A stretch of DNA of 64,000 nucleotides from Rachicladosporium sp. CCFEE 5018 (GCA_002077045.2 KZ111144.1:779406-843405); one strand, 5' to 3'. Numbered from the stretch's first letter, positions 41,737-53,450 are shown. Numbers and translations: made by a program. Notes: a model not told the origin generated them from the sequence alone.

Positions 41737-44105
41737 GATTGATTGTGTAGAAGGAATACCGAGCAGACAAACGACCGCAAAAGAAGGTTGAACTATCAAC
41801 GAATGACGGGGCAAGAAATATGGAGACTGATATACTTACGATATCATACAGCCATTGCGAGACAAGTATCAGAATGCCTAGGGAGCCCTGCGGGGACAAT
41901 GCCAGGCAGCCACCTTGTCTCGTTGCCGCCAGTGGACGGTCGGCAGACGTCCTGCATAGGCGTCCGTCGGCATTCCAATGACGGCTACATGTAGGTTTGC
42001 TGTGCTGTGGAACGAAGTAAACTTAAGCGTGTATTGACTTCGAGCTACGGTTTGAGTAGCTCAAGTCTAGAGATCGGGCTCCCGTGACAAGCCGTAAGCC
42101 GTAAGCCGTCTCGGCGTGCCTTTCAAGGATCCGATTCCGTGCTAGAATGCGGCGAGCCAGTTAGTGTTGTCAGTGAAGCATGCGCCACAAGTACACCACA
42201 GCAGCGCAAATGATCGCCATGGTTAAGTACCGCTTCGAGATGAGGCGCAGATCTGCTCACGGTCTAGATTGTGTCGTTGTCCACCGGATCAACACACGGA
42301 AGACACGCGCTTGCATGTTCGCTTCATCTTCGAGACGTCGGTGGTAACGCCCGCATCTTGCATGCGGGATCTGCTAAGAATGATCTTGCCATGGCTCGTC
42401 AATCATCATACATTTCTGGATATTTGGAATGGGGACATGATCATCCTGCGCCGTTGCATGTAGTACGACCTCCAGAGGCACAGCGGAGAATGCATCGGTC
42501 GCTGTCGTTTGACCCATGAGAGGGAGAATCAAGGCCAGGTGTCCTCGCGTGCGTTTATGCACCGAGAATAATAGACGAAAGGTTCGATGCGCTAGCGGAG
42601 CTCGTAGCACGAGGTCCAAGAAGGAACCGACTGCGGCGGTGGGACGCCCGCCTCCGGTGGTGCCGGGTTCGCAACCGACAAGTCCATCAAAGAGTCAAAG
42701 CGTGCTCACGCAGCCAGCGGCGGCATGGCTCCACGCTCCGTCTTTCACGCCCTCCATGGAACTGAACAGTCCTGGCAGCTTGAACAAAAGACACCGAGCT
42801 TATATCGCTCAATACGGTGCTTGCGATCGCTACCCCTGTTGCTATCAAGGAAGTGACTGCCGTCGTCATGTAGGTGGTTGAAGGAACTGTGCAAGGAGTG
42901 GACTGTCGCTACGCGAGACGCGAGCCATGCCACTGCCGTATCCCTGCTGCCGCCCACGGTCCATAGAGATGGCTCCTGTTAGTGCTACTCTGCTGTTAAG
43001 TATACCAGCAGAGTACCAAGCGACAGCGCATGGATCCTTGTCGTCGGGTGTATCATGTAGTTGACCCTGCGGCTCGTTGATCGAATCGTGGGCCATCGTG
43101 GTAGGTGGATCAAAGGTGGATCAGAGATCCGATAGGACCTGCATCTGGCCAAGAACCATCGCCGATCGATCTTACCTGAGCTAGCCATTGCACGAGCGCG
43201 AGGTGGGACCCCCTGCCGTCTGTGTAATAACAAACAGGCTTACAAACGTTCGCACCGTCGAATGGGGTCGATGCATTACAAGCTGCGTGCCTTCCTATAA
43301 GTTCTGCGAACGCATCACTGACCGGCATCGGACTATATGCGCGCACGAAGATTGAAGATTGAGGACTGTGTAATAACTTGGGAGTCGACGTGAGTACAAC
43401 GATGAGTGTCGCCAAGATAGTGGCGCCGACTACCCGGTCGTCGCAGAGCCGAACGGCGAACGGAAGACACCCGATCAATTTCACGGAGGGATCCGATACT
43501 CGGTTATACATGCGTAGACCATCGGCAACATGGTAAATGAACCAAACAACCTTGTCTGGCTGGTCAAGCAGGATTCTGGATGTCAAAGACTATTCAATTG
43601 CGGCATGATCGGGTTGATGGTAGCACACAATCGCTGTCAAGGACGATAGGCGAAGCCTCACTACCAACAAAGTTACAGGTCCCATGTCCTCGTCTGTTCT
43701 GGTAAGCTCCCCGGTCCACTGTTGCCCTACATAGTCGTTAAACCCCTCTCACAAGGTGCACCAGCCGCTGTGGTGCATCCGCTTGACAATCTAGCCACTG
43801 ACCGCCTCGACAGACACGTCCAATGACAAGTGGCCGTAGGTATGAGACGCGCTATAGAGTTGCGCCACACCAGGAGCTGGACATAACCCCGCGATCGCCT
43901 CCCACTCAACTTGCTGCGAGGTCACCACATGGATGATGTGGCGGTGACAGTTGCACTTTATAGAGACGGCACCCACGGCAACTTGCGGCAATTGATAGCG
44001 GCTTGTGACATCGCTTCCTGCGCATTAGCTGGAGTCAGGCTCATGGACCAGTCCTCCGATGATTGTGATACTGCATTGATGCTCCATGTATCGCGCTAAG
44101 GCGCC
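41737..44105. other. Gene-poor stretch of about 2.4 kb
   Basis: Upstream of the aminotransferase and downstream of the EST1-like gene. Frames such as 42516-42881 and 43110-43586 show no recognisable domain. No repeats or RNA genes were identified by eye. Confidence 0.5.
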
Positions 44106-46540
44106 TCAGCCCGCGCCGCGATCCGTACTTTTCGCACCAAATGTACGCTCGGCTTTCCCCGTACTCCAGACATTTGGGGTAGCGCCAAAGAGAAGCGCGC
44201 TCTGGCCATAGCCGCCGAGGCCAGCTATGGGAGTCCTGGTGTTGGCGTTCGCAATGCCAGTACCCTGTGGCAGAGCCTCGAGTGAGCTCCAGGAGTCGCC
44301 GACACTCTGCGATGCACGACTGCGAATGCTATTCGCAGACCCCACGCGAGAGTGGCCGCGGCCCTGACCGGGTGATGCGAGTGTTTTAGCAGGCGTTGGC
44401 GGAATGGACGAAGGCGAAGCAATGGCAGAAGGAGTCCATGGAGAGGTGAGTCCAGGTGGAGGACGCTGGACTGGAGACTTGGCGGAGTACGTCGAAGCGC
44501 TGTTACTGATCTCGGGTGTGCTATCTCGTAGTGAAGCAAGCGCAAAGTCAGTGTTACCGTTGTACACCGCAGGCTCGCTGGCGAACTGCTGCGGCGGAGT
44601 GACAGGATCTTTCGACTCGTCGTCGTCTACGAGATCGTCGACCATGCGGGTCATGTGCTCCTCGCTAGCGGAAGAGGCACTCTGTTGTAGCTTTGCGATA
44701 CCGTTGGGCTTGCTTGCGCTTGGGGCTGGGTGACTGCGTCGAGAGCCGGCAGCCGCGGCATAGCTCATCGGCGCAGCATCGCAAGCTTTGGCGACTGGCT
44801 TGGCAGCGGGGTTTCCGGGGATAAGGGGCATGAGCAGCTGCTCAAGTTCTGCGCCATTGCCGTAGAATACACGAGATCCCTTGATCTTGATCGGCGAATC
44901 GTCCAGATCGTTGGCGATGTACAGTCCATCCTCCAGAAAGTCATACACACGTACAAGGTCCTCTTCCTTCATCGACACACGCGTGACAGAGTCGTCGCTA
45001 AACTTGGCCCTGTTGACCGCACTCTGCTTCTTCTGCCAGAATCTGCCAGTCTTGTCATCTGCGAAAGGGCTAAGTGGCTGAAACCCGATGATATCAACGT
45101 CTTCCTCGAGCTGATACTCGACCTCAGCAGCTTCCTCCAGATCCCAAATGGGAAATGTTGTCGCGACCAGGTCTAGAGTGCGGCCGTAGACCTTCCAGAA
45201 TTTCTTGATCGACTCCGCGAACTTAGGGTCGTTTGCCAAGCCGAAAAGTAGATGCACACTGTCCAAGAGCCAGCTGCTATACAAGCGCAACGCCGGCAGA
45301 ATGCGCTTCGTGATCGGCGTCACTTTGTCCTGCAAATCCAAAGCAACGAGCTCGGCGTCCTTTACGAGGGTAACCAACTCGTCTTGAAAGATTTCAAGGA
45401 GGGTGCTGTACATTGCTAAATTGATGCGTAGCGAGGAGTAGAAGGCTTGTTCACCCTTCGAAGTTTGTTTGACTGGGAGTGTTGTCAGTAATGTTGTGAA
45501 TTTCGCCGTGACCGAAAGAATTTACCTGTATAGTTCTGGATTGCTGTATGCTGCCCCGCGATGTTCACAACCACCATGCGATGCAGTGCGGGACCAAGCG
45601 AGCGCCGCTTCAGCTGGCCACTAAGCTGGCTGACGACGGTGCTCTGCAGCTCATCGAACCCTTCGGAAGCCTCACCCTGCTGCGCCAGGCTCTGCAACCG
45701 GACATACCAGCCAATCGATATGTCTTTCAAATGGTCCGGATCGCTTGGCTTGCTTTGCTTGATGAGCGTTCTGGTCTTCCATGCAGTATCGATTCTGGCA
45801 AACTCGATGGCCAGGTTTTTCGCAGCCAAGGGATGAGGCTCTTGAACAAAGCTTGCGCGATAGAGATGATAAATTGTGCGGAGGTGGTCGTGCATCTCCA
45901 GCGCCACCACAGCTTGCTGATGTTGTCCCATGCCAGATCTCGGATAGACCGCAGAGGCAAGGTCATAATATCCGATGGCTGGTCCGAAGTCAGGATTTGT
46001 GTCAAGCTTCTCCGACGCGCGGTATCTGGAAAGATCTCCGAGGTAGACCAGCGAGTGGTGACAAGAGACAATGACTAGCTTTCGAGAGGCACCGTCTACC
46101 TGTTGCGCAGTATGTGCGGATTCGCTGGAGTCTTTCGGGCCGACCAGTTGCGCGACATCCTTCAACTCTGGAATATCAAAGGCGATACTGAGTTTGTAGA
46201 TGTGGTCGCGGTAGAACGCAACGCTGGCGCGAAGGAACTTCTTGTACAGATGGACGTGGTCACGTTCCTGCACCACAAGCTTGTCACCGCTAGCAGGCTT
46301 GCGCAACTCACGCAGGCGGCGCGAGAAGTATTGCTTCCCCTGGGTGTGTACGTCCCATAGTTGTGCCTCCTTCTCGTGTGCCACCGGAAGGTTGGCGAAC
46401 ACCACAGCCTGGCCAAGCACGCGATATGAATCGAAGGCAGCGAGCACATCGCGGACTGACAGGTCAGGGCTTTTCAGAGCACCAAGTACATAGTGATGAG
46501 CAGCATTCTCGCGTGCGAGGAGCTCATCCATGCTGGTCAT
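44106..46540 (-). CDS. EST1/SMG7-like protein
   Basis: Member of the Est1/SMG5-7 family, which acts in nonsense-mediated mRNA decay or telomerase recruitment. Exon 1 is 46540-45526 and exon 2 is 45472-44106. The 53-bp intron (GTAAAT…CCCAG) joins AIQNYT to VKQTSKGEQAFYSSLRINL, giving 793 residues. The N-terminal 14-3-3-like part shows LYKKFLRASVAFYRDHIYKL and the hallmark CHHSLVYLGDLSRYR near residue 170. GPAIGYYDLASAVYPRSGMGQHQQAVVAL follows, then the DNA/RNA-binding segment (HLYRASFVQEPHPLAAKNL). The second exon carries the helical C-terminal region and a Ser/Pro/Thr-rich tail without a visible PIN domain. This favours SMG7/EBS1-like over SMG6. Confidence 0.85.
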
Positions 46541-47025
46541 GTATGTTGAAGAATATTCGAGGCGCGCAGCATAGGCGCTGAGATTGGACTGGAGTGTCCT
46601 GAAGTGATAGCCGCCCCCGGACAGAGTCGGCGGTTAGGTGAAGGTGTATGCGATGTGGCGGGCGGTGTTGAAGGCGCGAGCCATTTGCAAGTGTGACTAA
46701 GCTGGTCGGGCAATTGCGACAAAGCTGATTGGCTCGTCGCTCTTGTAGAAATTTGGAAAGTGGCTGGTCTAGTATTGACTTCTGCGAAGCGATGTAGTGA
46801 CTATCGATCGTGAGTGTAGCAGTGAATTATTATGAGTGATGATGTATAGGTCGAAACCAGTGCACGGATGCAACAGATCGGCCTTCGAGAATGCCGGGCC
46901 GAACGGACCGTTCGAGTCTACATCGACAAAGATCGCCTGAGCATCTTCTCCACGATCTTACACACACCCAATATACCATCGCACACTGCTAAATCACCAC
47001 AAGATGTTCTGGCCGTATCCATGAG
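46541..47025. other. Divergent promoter region, EST1-like / BTB-like
   Basis: About 485 bp head-to-head intergenic region. No gene was seen. Confidence 0.5.
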
Positions 47026-48312
47026 ATGGCTAGGAGCTGCCGGACCGGCAGTATGAGAAGAAATGATCAGGAAGCAATCAAGCCAGCCGAGCTCGAGGCT
47101 TCATTCCAAGGCGACCGTGTTAATGTGATCTCTGCCAGGGGGGATCTAGTTTTGCACATTCGTCACTCGGTTGTGGACTCGACAACTCATCCTCACGCCT
47201 TCCGTGTTACCACAGCTGTTCTTCGGAAGCAATCAAGGTACTTCGATCGCCTCCTGGATCCCATCAAGTTCGGCGAGGGACAACGAGTGGCGACAGCGCA
47301 CGCACAGCTACAAACACAGTATCAAGACTTGACGAAGATTCCAGTCGATGAGCTTCCGGTCGTCTATTTAGAAGATTTGGGTCGGATCCCCACGGTCAAG
47401 TCCATTGAGCCTGTGTGCCTAGACTTCCTAAACATCCTGCATGGTAAAGAGGTGCAGTCGACCTTACCTGCTGCTAATCTTGCCACACTTGCCATTGTCG
47501 CCGATCGCTTCGATGCACTCGAGGCAGTCCAGATGTATGCGCGTCGCAAGAAGCTGATGGCTGGCATTGACTCCAGGACATTGCCTAAGATGGAGCTGGC
47601 GCTTGGTGAAGGTCGAGTGCGCCAACGTCTTCTAGTAGCACTGATGCTGGATCATGCTCCATGGATCGAGCGATACAGTCTTCGTATGATGGCTCAAGGC
47701 TGGCTTGGCCGCGAGGCGGCTGTCACGGATCCATTGTGGTGGGACTTGCCCGGTCGTGTGGAAGAGGAACTCTCGTTACGACGAAGCTACGTCCTAGAGA
47801 CCCTCCAATCAGTGCAGGAGCACTTCCTATCTGTGTACTCCACACGAAAGCGAGTCTGTCGTCTTGGCTACGACTCCAGTCCGGAGTGCGACTCTTTCCA
47901 ACTTGGCGAGATAGTCCGCTTCTTCATGCGGGCTGGCACGCTGAAGATGCAAGGCGCGATTACCAACACCGAGGACAATGAGATCGCGCCGTATGCCGGC
48001 GACTTGGCACTGCTCTTCGACAAGCTCAAGCAGGTGCCAGAATATCAAGTCAACGCCCATCACTCCCATTGCGGTATTCGTACACAGTACGTTCCTTTCT
48101 TGCAGCTGGTGGAGGCAGCACTCCCTCACGCCGCCTTCTGCGGGATCTGCTGGGTGGAGGACCGCCACAACCATTCCTGGCTTGATTCAAAGCGACCGCT
48201 GAGATGGTCGCAAGGGACAAGTGAGTTGGACCTCCGATCTACAGATCATCGTCGCAGGCACGTCGGACTCAGGGATTTCTTCATGGCAACGCAGAGAGAT
48301 TGGCTTGTTTGA
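47026..48312 (+). CDS. Fungal BTB/POZ-like protein with C-terminal Cys/His motif
   Basis: A 428-residue single-exon protein. Residues ~35-165 look like the BTB-like fold common in Pezizomycotina: a strand ISARGDLVLHIRHSV, then HAFRVTTAVLRKQSRYFDRLLDPIKFGEG, then a PVVYLEDLG strand and helices (LDFLNILHGKEV; ANLATLAIVADRFDA). The C-terminal part contains AHHSHCGIRTQYV and AFCGICWVED, a Cys/His arrangement that might bind a metal. Such proteins are often substrate adaptors or uncharacterised. Nothing here identifies a partner. A second ATG at 47053 is an equally good start and would shorten the protein by nine residues. It converges with the MetX-like gene, leaving under 60 bp between the coding ends. 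Confidence 0.75.
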   Translation: MARSCRTGSMRRNDQEAIKPAELEASFQGDRVNVISARGDLVLHIRHSVVDSTTHPHAFRVTTAVLRKQSRYFDRLLDPIKFGEGQRVATAHAQLQTQYQDLTKIPVDELPVVYLEDLGRIPTVKSIEPVCLDFLNILHGKEVQSTLPAANLATLAIVADRFDALEAVQMYARRKKLMAGIDSRTLPKMELALGEGRVRQRLLVALMLDHAPWIERYSLRMMAQGWLGREAAVTDPLWWDLPGRVEEELSLRRSYVLETLQSVQEHFLSVYSTRKRVCRLGYDSSPECDSFQLGEIVRFFMRAGTLKMQGAITNTEDNEIAPYAGDLALLFDKLKQVPEYQVNAHHSHCGIRTQYVPFLQLVEAALPHAAFCGICWVEDRHNHSWLDSKRPLRWSQGTSELDLRSTDHRRRHVGLRDFFMATQRDWLV

Positions 48313-48369
48313 GACATGGAGTACGCATGAAGGAGTTGATAAAGCTTTCTCTTCCTCGTTTCAAGACTG

Positions 48370-49683
48370 CTATGAATCGAAGAACTCCCGCAACTGATCA
48401 TCGAGCCACTTCACGTCATCCTTGCTATCGCCTGGTCCACCTGCCCAATGGCCCTGTGACTTGTTAGCCCTGGCCAAAGTTTCTTTGTACACGATCAGCA
48501 TACCCAAATGCTGGGGAACACTGCCAACTTCCCGATTCCTGGACGCATGTTCTCAACTTCGATTTCGGAGTCTTCTGGTGCTATACTCGATGTCAGTATC
48601 GGCAATGATGAAGCAGACTCTGCTGAGTACACGTACGGAAGTATAGATCAGTCTTCGCTGGCAACACCAGCGCTTTGGCTTTGATGCCTTGCATCGCAGC
48701 TTTGAAGTCACCGTTGTATGGCTCCTGTGCAGAGCAGTCGCCTGCTTGCCAAGTGTGAAGCATGACTAGCATGTTCTCGGGATCTGTGTGCCAGGTGTCA
48801 GCCAAGCAATGAGCGCGAGCCGGTACTGGTCTCTCCAGCGAGATTCAAAGCACCTTTCGACAACGCCCAGCCTTCCCACCACCCGATCATGAAGTCCTCA
48901 AGTCCCTTGAACCCGAGCACAGTCTCATACACCTTCTCGCGATAAAATGCTTGGCTGAAACCCCAACCAGCGTACACCCGACCAAGCGCTTTTAGACCGA
49001 CAGTCTTCTCCTCGTCTGACCACTCGCGGTACTTGTCGCCGCTAGACGTCTCGCCTTTGCAGATCCCTCCAGATGCAGCTGATTTAGGGCCAAGCAGAGC
49101 AGACTTCACGCCCTCGAGGAAGACTTGGTTGTGGAGTGATGTCTTCGCTGCGCCGCAGAAGGGTGCAATGTAGTCCATGAAGTCGGGGTACTGTGTGGCC
49201 CATTGGAAGCTAGTCAAGTAAGTATACATGTACAATAACGTCGCTCGACTGCTGTCAGTCAACTCACGTCTGGCCTGCGCCCATGCTCCACCCAAGTACA
49301 GCCTTCGCATGCTTGATGCCCAATTCCTTCGTCACGAGCTGATACTGGGCTTTCACATTGTCGTAGACAGTCACATTAGGGAATGGTTTTGGGATATCCG
49401 ACCGATTCGACGGCGATGAGGACTCTCCGTTCCCAAACAGAGCGACAATGATGATATAGTACTTGTCCGGATTCAGAGTCTTGTCCTTACCGATGAGCCA
49501 TTCATTCGTTGCGATCGTGCCGGAGTACCAAGTTGGATAGATGATTGCTGGGTTCGATGAAGAGCCAAAGGTTTTGTAGGCGATGCTAGCTTTGGGAATC
49601 GTGCTGCCGGATTGGAGCGTGAAGTCGCCAAGGGCATATTCTTGGTAGCCTTTTGGCTTGTCGTCGAGCGATAATGAGTCCAT
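48370..49683 (-). CDS. MetX-like alpha/beta hydrolase (homoserine O-acetyltransferase family)
   Basis: Five exons: 49683-49268, 49209-48854, 48783-48637, 48580-48504 and 48453-48370, with introns of 58, 70, 56 and 50 bp. The product is 359 residues. The fold matches the MetX branch of alpha/beta hydrolases: ASIAYKTFGSSSNPAIIYPTWYSG, VALFGNGESSSPSN, then the nucleophile elbow LGWSMGAGQT (Ser in GWSMG). SKDPENMLVMLHTWQAGDCS follows across intron 2. The acid is in LPAKTDLYF and the catalytic His in SIWGHWAGGPGD. Intron 2 uses a less usual GTGCTT donor but restores this family-typical motif. Many fungal members are not true homoserine acetyltransferases, so the substrate remains open. Confidence 0.85.
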
Positions 49684-50546
49684 TCTTACATGTACTTACT
49701 TGAAATCTTGTACGACTATGGACGAGACAAGGATCTTACAGCGTACTTACCTCGCAACGTCCTTATCGCTTTGTCATTGACAGTGACATAGCACATGGCC
49801 GAGACAGCTTGCCCCGCAATAGTGCCGTGTTTGATAGCTCCAAAGGTCTGGTGTGATGAGCTCCTACGAGTAGCTCATTTGAACCTGACCAAACGTAATA
49901 TACTTCGGATCCGGCGTGAGATCGGTCGCTTGGTATCGTTAATAACGTGAGCTCGCGGATGCTCTGGGCTCAGATTAGACTACCAACTGGAAGGCCTGAT
50001 AAACCGTCGTCGTTGTGGTGCTGACATGAAAGTAATTGGAGTTGTCATAGGGGTTCCACTGTTTGATTACCATCTACATGCATGCTCAGAAAAGCATGAT
50101 GCTAGGTAGGTAGTACTACCTCCTCTTCTCCAGAAGCTCGAACGCCCTCGTGCAGCTTTCAGGGCATCTGCGACAGTGAAACATGTGTTTAGCAGTCCTG
50201 AGAGATAGCAGACAGACTCAATGATCATTCTACTCTGATTTTTGTACTCTCGCTGTCACGGCAGTGGAGCAAATCACGCCTGCGGGCAAGCTAATAACAG
50301 CGGTATCGATACTGCGAACTTCTCGAGAATCAGAAGTTGATGTAAAGCTTAACACATGCCCTGCCTACCGGTCTAACGGCATATTCCATCTCAATCGAGT
50401 GTACCGTACGGGTGCGTTCGCTCAGGCATGCACTGTCCGAATTTTGGACGGGCTGAAATTGCTTTGCCAAGCCAATGCGCGTTCGTCGATTGCACTCCCG
50501 TGACGAGGTATCCTTTAAGTTGCCAGTACTAGGTAGCCTTCCATGA
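49684..50546. other. Intergenic, upstream of MetX-like gene
   Basis: About 860 bp with no recognisable gene; short frames only. Confidence 0.5.
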
Positions 50547-50882
50547 TCACTTCTCCGACCCTTCACTCTTCCTGTCGCTTCTGTTTCCAAGTCCCTCCTT
50601 CCCACCCGTGATCTCACCCTTCGACTCATTGATTCCAGTCGATCGGTCGGTAGCAGGCTGCGTGTCGGGCTGCTTCGCCGGATGATCGTCGCCTGTCAGA
50701 TGCTCTACAGTGGAAGCCGAAGATTGGGAGTCGGAGGAGTCGTGCTGCGCTTTACCGGCGCCGCTCGCGCCGCTCGGGCTCTGCGAGGTTGGCAGCCCCG
50801 CGAAGCAAGGCTTGGTGGTTGTGAAGGTCCTGCTTCTGCGAGCGAGGGATCGAAACGAGCCATTGAGCAGGGCGGTGGACAT
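50547..50882 (-). CDS. Small protein with mitochondrial-type presequence, unknown
   Basis: A 111-residue frame starting MSTALLNGSFRSLARRSRTFTTTKPC. The first ~25 residues are basic, hydroxylated and free of acidic residues, as expected for a cleavable mitochondrial presequence. The remainder is hydrophilic and low-complexity, with VEHLTGDDHPAKQPDTQP and a Gly/Lys/Glu-rich end. I do not recognise a domain. The composition resembles small fungal mitochondrial proteins of unknown function. The single-exon structure and reasonable ATG support it, but the short length leaves room for doubt. It lies downstream of FTR1 and on the same strand. Confidence 0.5.
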   Translation of the reverse strand: MSTALLNGSFRSLARRSRTFTTTKPCFAGLPTSQSPSGASGAGKAQHDSSDSQSSASTVEHLTGDDHPAKQPDTQPATDRSTGINESKGEITGGKEGLGNRSDRKSEGSEK

Positions 50883-51538
50883 GCTATGGACCGGAGAACC
50901 AAAAGCTCGGGGGGAGGGCTGTAGGGGATGACTGCTCGATGGAGGTAGCGATAGCTATTCGTTCTTGTGCTAAGACTTGAAAAGACTTTTGAGCCTGAAT
51001 GAAAGGGAGCGACGAGATGTGTGATACTATACCTGCCCAGAGCGGAGCGCGAGGCCGTGTGCTGCACCAAGTCATCGTCGTCATGATCAGCACCACACAC
51101 ACAAATTCAGTGTGCTGAATTGTTACAGACTATGGGCGATGCTTCTATTCGGAAATTCTCGTGGGATCGCATAACAGATTGTCTAGCAGGAAGGAATACT
51201 GAGATGATCGAGGGCAGATACATGTATGTTCAACACAATCTATATTCTGGGTCGCATGCTGCCCAGCCAATCAGCGCTCGGCCGATCTCCGTATCGGAAT
51301 GTGGCCCTCCAAGGCACCGTGATGTCCGACCGTCCGCCCCGACCTGCACAATCTGATCTCATGTCAAGCAGACTGCTCGCACGAGAGGCTCGCTTTAATG
51401 GATGCCTCCATAGGTAGCGGTGCGTCGAGGGTCCGCCAGCTTCGGCGCCTTGGAGGATCATGCCGGTCAGTGCCACACGGGAATCTGACCACCTCGCCCT
51501 GCTTGATTGGCAACAACATGGTAGCTTCCGACTGGTCT
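50883..51538. other. Intergenic, between the small mitochondrial-type gene and FTR1
   Basis: About 650 bp holding the FTR1 3' region and the promoter of the small gene. No other gene was seen. Confidence 0.5.
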
Positions 51539-52814
51539 TCAATCTCGGAGCTCTCGCACCATCGAGCTGGCAGGTTCTGTCACCTCTCGACCCTTCTTGC
51601 CCTCCACGTTTCGCTCGAATACGGAACCCTCTGGGCTTGACTCCGAGTCACCGTCTTCTGTTAATGTCTTCGCCTTCATGAATGGAAGTCGACCGTTCTG
51701 CTCCTTGAAGCGCAACAGGAAGAATCCTGCAATGACCACGAGCCAATATAGGTTGTATGCCAGTACCGAGCCGTAGGTTGCAGAGTTGGTCCAGCCGAAG
51801 ATGGAGTTGAAGATGCCCCAGCCTCCACCACCATTGAGCTGAGGACTGCAGCAATTGACATGCCACACGCTTTGGCGGATGTCGTACGAGCCAGCGCCTG
51901 CGCCAGTCTCGCTCGCGTCTCCACCGACGACTTTGTTCCATGTGTTGTTCTCGAAGAACCACACTGCTCGGCTGAACAGGCCTGCGGCCACAAGGTATAG
52001 GAAGCATGTTGATATAATGAGGAAGATCTGTAGATGTGCAGAGTTGCCGCCGCTAAATTGAAGTCAGCAATAGATTAGGAACGCTCGAGACAGAAGGCCG
52101 AATTTACCGATAGATCAGGTATCCGACGAGGCAGCCAGCACCTAGGCCGCAGATGACTGCCAGTGGGAACGATGTTGCAGGCAGACCAAGTCCGACGCCA
52201 CCGATGAAGACAACAGCCTCAAGTCCTTCTCGAAGCACGGTGATGAAGGGCAGCAAGAACATGGCGTACTTCTCACACCACTGCTTGAAGCGACTCCCAG
52301 CAGAACCCTTCATGTCGCGATCTTTCTTGTCGAGCGCCTGCGAGAGCTTGACACGCCACTTGTCTTGCAGCTTGGAGACTCGAAGTAGTGCGGCACCCAT
52401 GATGGCTACGATGATGTTAGCTAGTAAGTTTTGACATTCCAGGCTAACAGACTCACTGATGATGATGCTCGCGATGATACCGAAGACGCCTTCCCAGATG
52501 TCTTCGGTGCCGGCGAACGTATTCTTCTGCAGCGTGTAGAAGGCTCCGACCATGGCACCTCCGACGATAAGGCAGATGAGCAGGCCAGCTGCGACACCGT
52601 ACCAGACTTGCCTAACCAGGCGCTTATGGATGGACTTGTCCTCGACTGGACTCAAGGTCTGCTTGAGAAACGAGAGCAAGACCGAGACAATAATGCTCGT
52701 CTCGAGGCATTCTCGGAAGCAGATGAAGAACACTGGACGCCAGACTCAGTCTCACGAATCCTCCAATCTCGATGAAAAGTACTCACCAGGTACAGCAAAC
52801 ACATTGGGCGCCAT
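51539..52814 (-). CDS. FTR1: High-affinity iron permease
   Basis: Plasma-membrane Fe(III) permease that works with the Fet3 ferroxidase encoded divergently next door. Exons are 52814-52787, 52732-52457, 52405-52108 and 52052-51539, with introns of 54, 51 and 55 bp. The product is 371 residues. The first iron-binding motif is RECLE (Arg16-Glu20), split from the 9-residue first exon by an intron. The second is REGLE (Arg160-Glu164) in TVLREGLEAVVFIGG. Seven hydrophobic segments are visible, ending LYWLVVIAGFFLLRF, followed by a charged cytosolic tail. The 51-bp second intron (GTGAGT…GCTAAC…CGTAG) has no stop and a length divisible by three. If unspliced it would add 17 residues in a membrane segment; splicing restores SIIITIMGAALL. 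Two GATA-type sites lie upstream. Confidence 0.93.
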
Positions 52815-52896
52815 GGTAGCGTCCAAGACTGAGCTGCCGTCAAGTAAGAGACTGTCGTGGCGTTCGTTGTTTGTGATATGAGTGAAACCTGATTTG

Positions 52897-52905
52897 ATCT
52901 GATAA
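52897..52905 (+). promoter_or_regulatory. Iron-GATA (SreA/Urbs1-type) site, FTR1-proximal
   Basis: ATCTGATAA, a perfect match to ATCWGATAA, 83 bp upstream of the FTR1 ATG. An imperfect neighbour, ATCAGATAG, follows at 52916-52924. Confidence 0.75.
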
Positions 52906-53441
52906 GAGACAGAAGATCAGATAGCAGCGAAGTGAAGGAAGTAGCTGCAGTAAGATCGAGGTGGGGTGTTCAGAATTTCGGAACGAACTAGGCTGTGCCG
53001 ATCTCGGCTTGGAGCAAACCCTTCAAAATGCACTAAAGTGGTCTGACAAGCATGCTCACAGCATGCTGATCCACTGCATTCCTCCGACCATTGGGCTGTA
53101 CTGCAGCTCAATGCATGAACGGTGAATACTCCCTGCACTTTCGATTCCGACATTGCTGACTACAGCGATCTGGCGGGAAAGTAGCGCTCACTTGAACTAC
53201 ACCGAAGCCACGAGATTGACCCGAGACAACCAGGCCGAGGCAAGCACCACCACGTGCGAGATTTTCCACTACATGTAAGCCTTCAATGCGACGGTAAGCG
53301 CGGGGTTCTCGAACGAGCTCTTCGCTTAGCCTTGTTTCTTGGTGGGTCAATCTTTTTGCTTGTGGGCGCTTGTCTCCGGTGTTCGGCGAACGTGCTTGGC
53401 TCGCATTGGAACTGCTGATCGGCAAGTGAAGTCGACAATCT

Positions 53442-53450
53442 TTATCAGAT
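53442..53450 (-). promoter_or_regulatory. Iron-GATA (SreA/Urbs1-type) site, FET3-proximal
   Basis: TTATCAGAT, the reverse complement of ATCTGATAA, 57 bp upstream of the FET3 ATG. Another TTATC core follows at 53461. Confidence 0.75.

Noticed and set aside
42271..42519. Frame beginning SLSTGSTH, reminiscent of the HET-A start
   Set aside because: Similarity stops after a few residues and no HET motif follows; chance resemblance.
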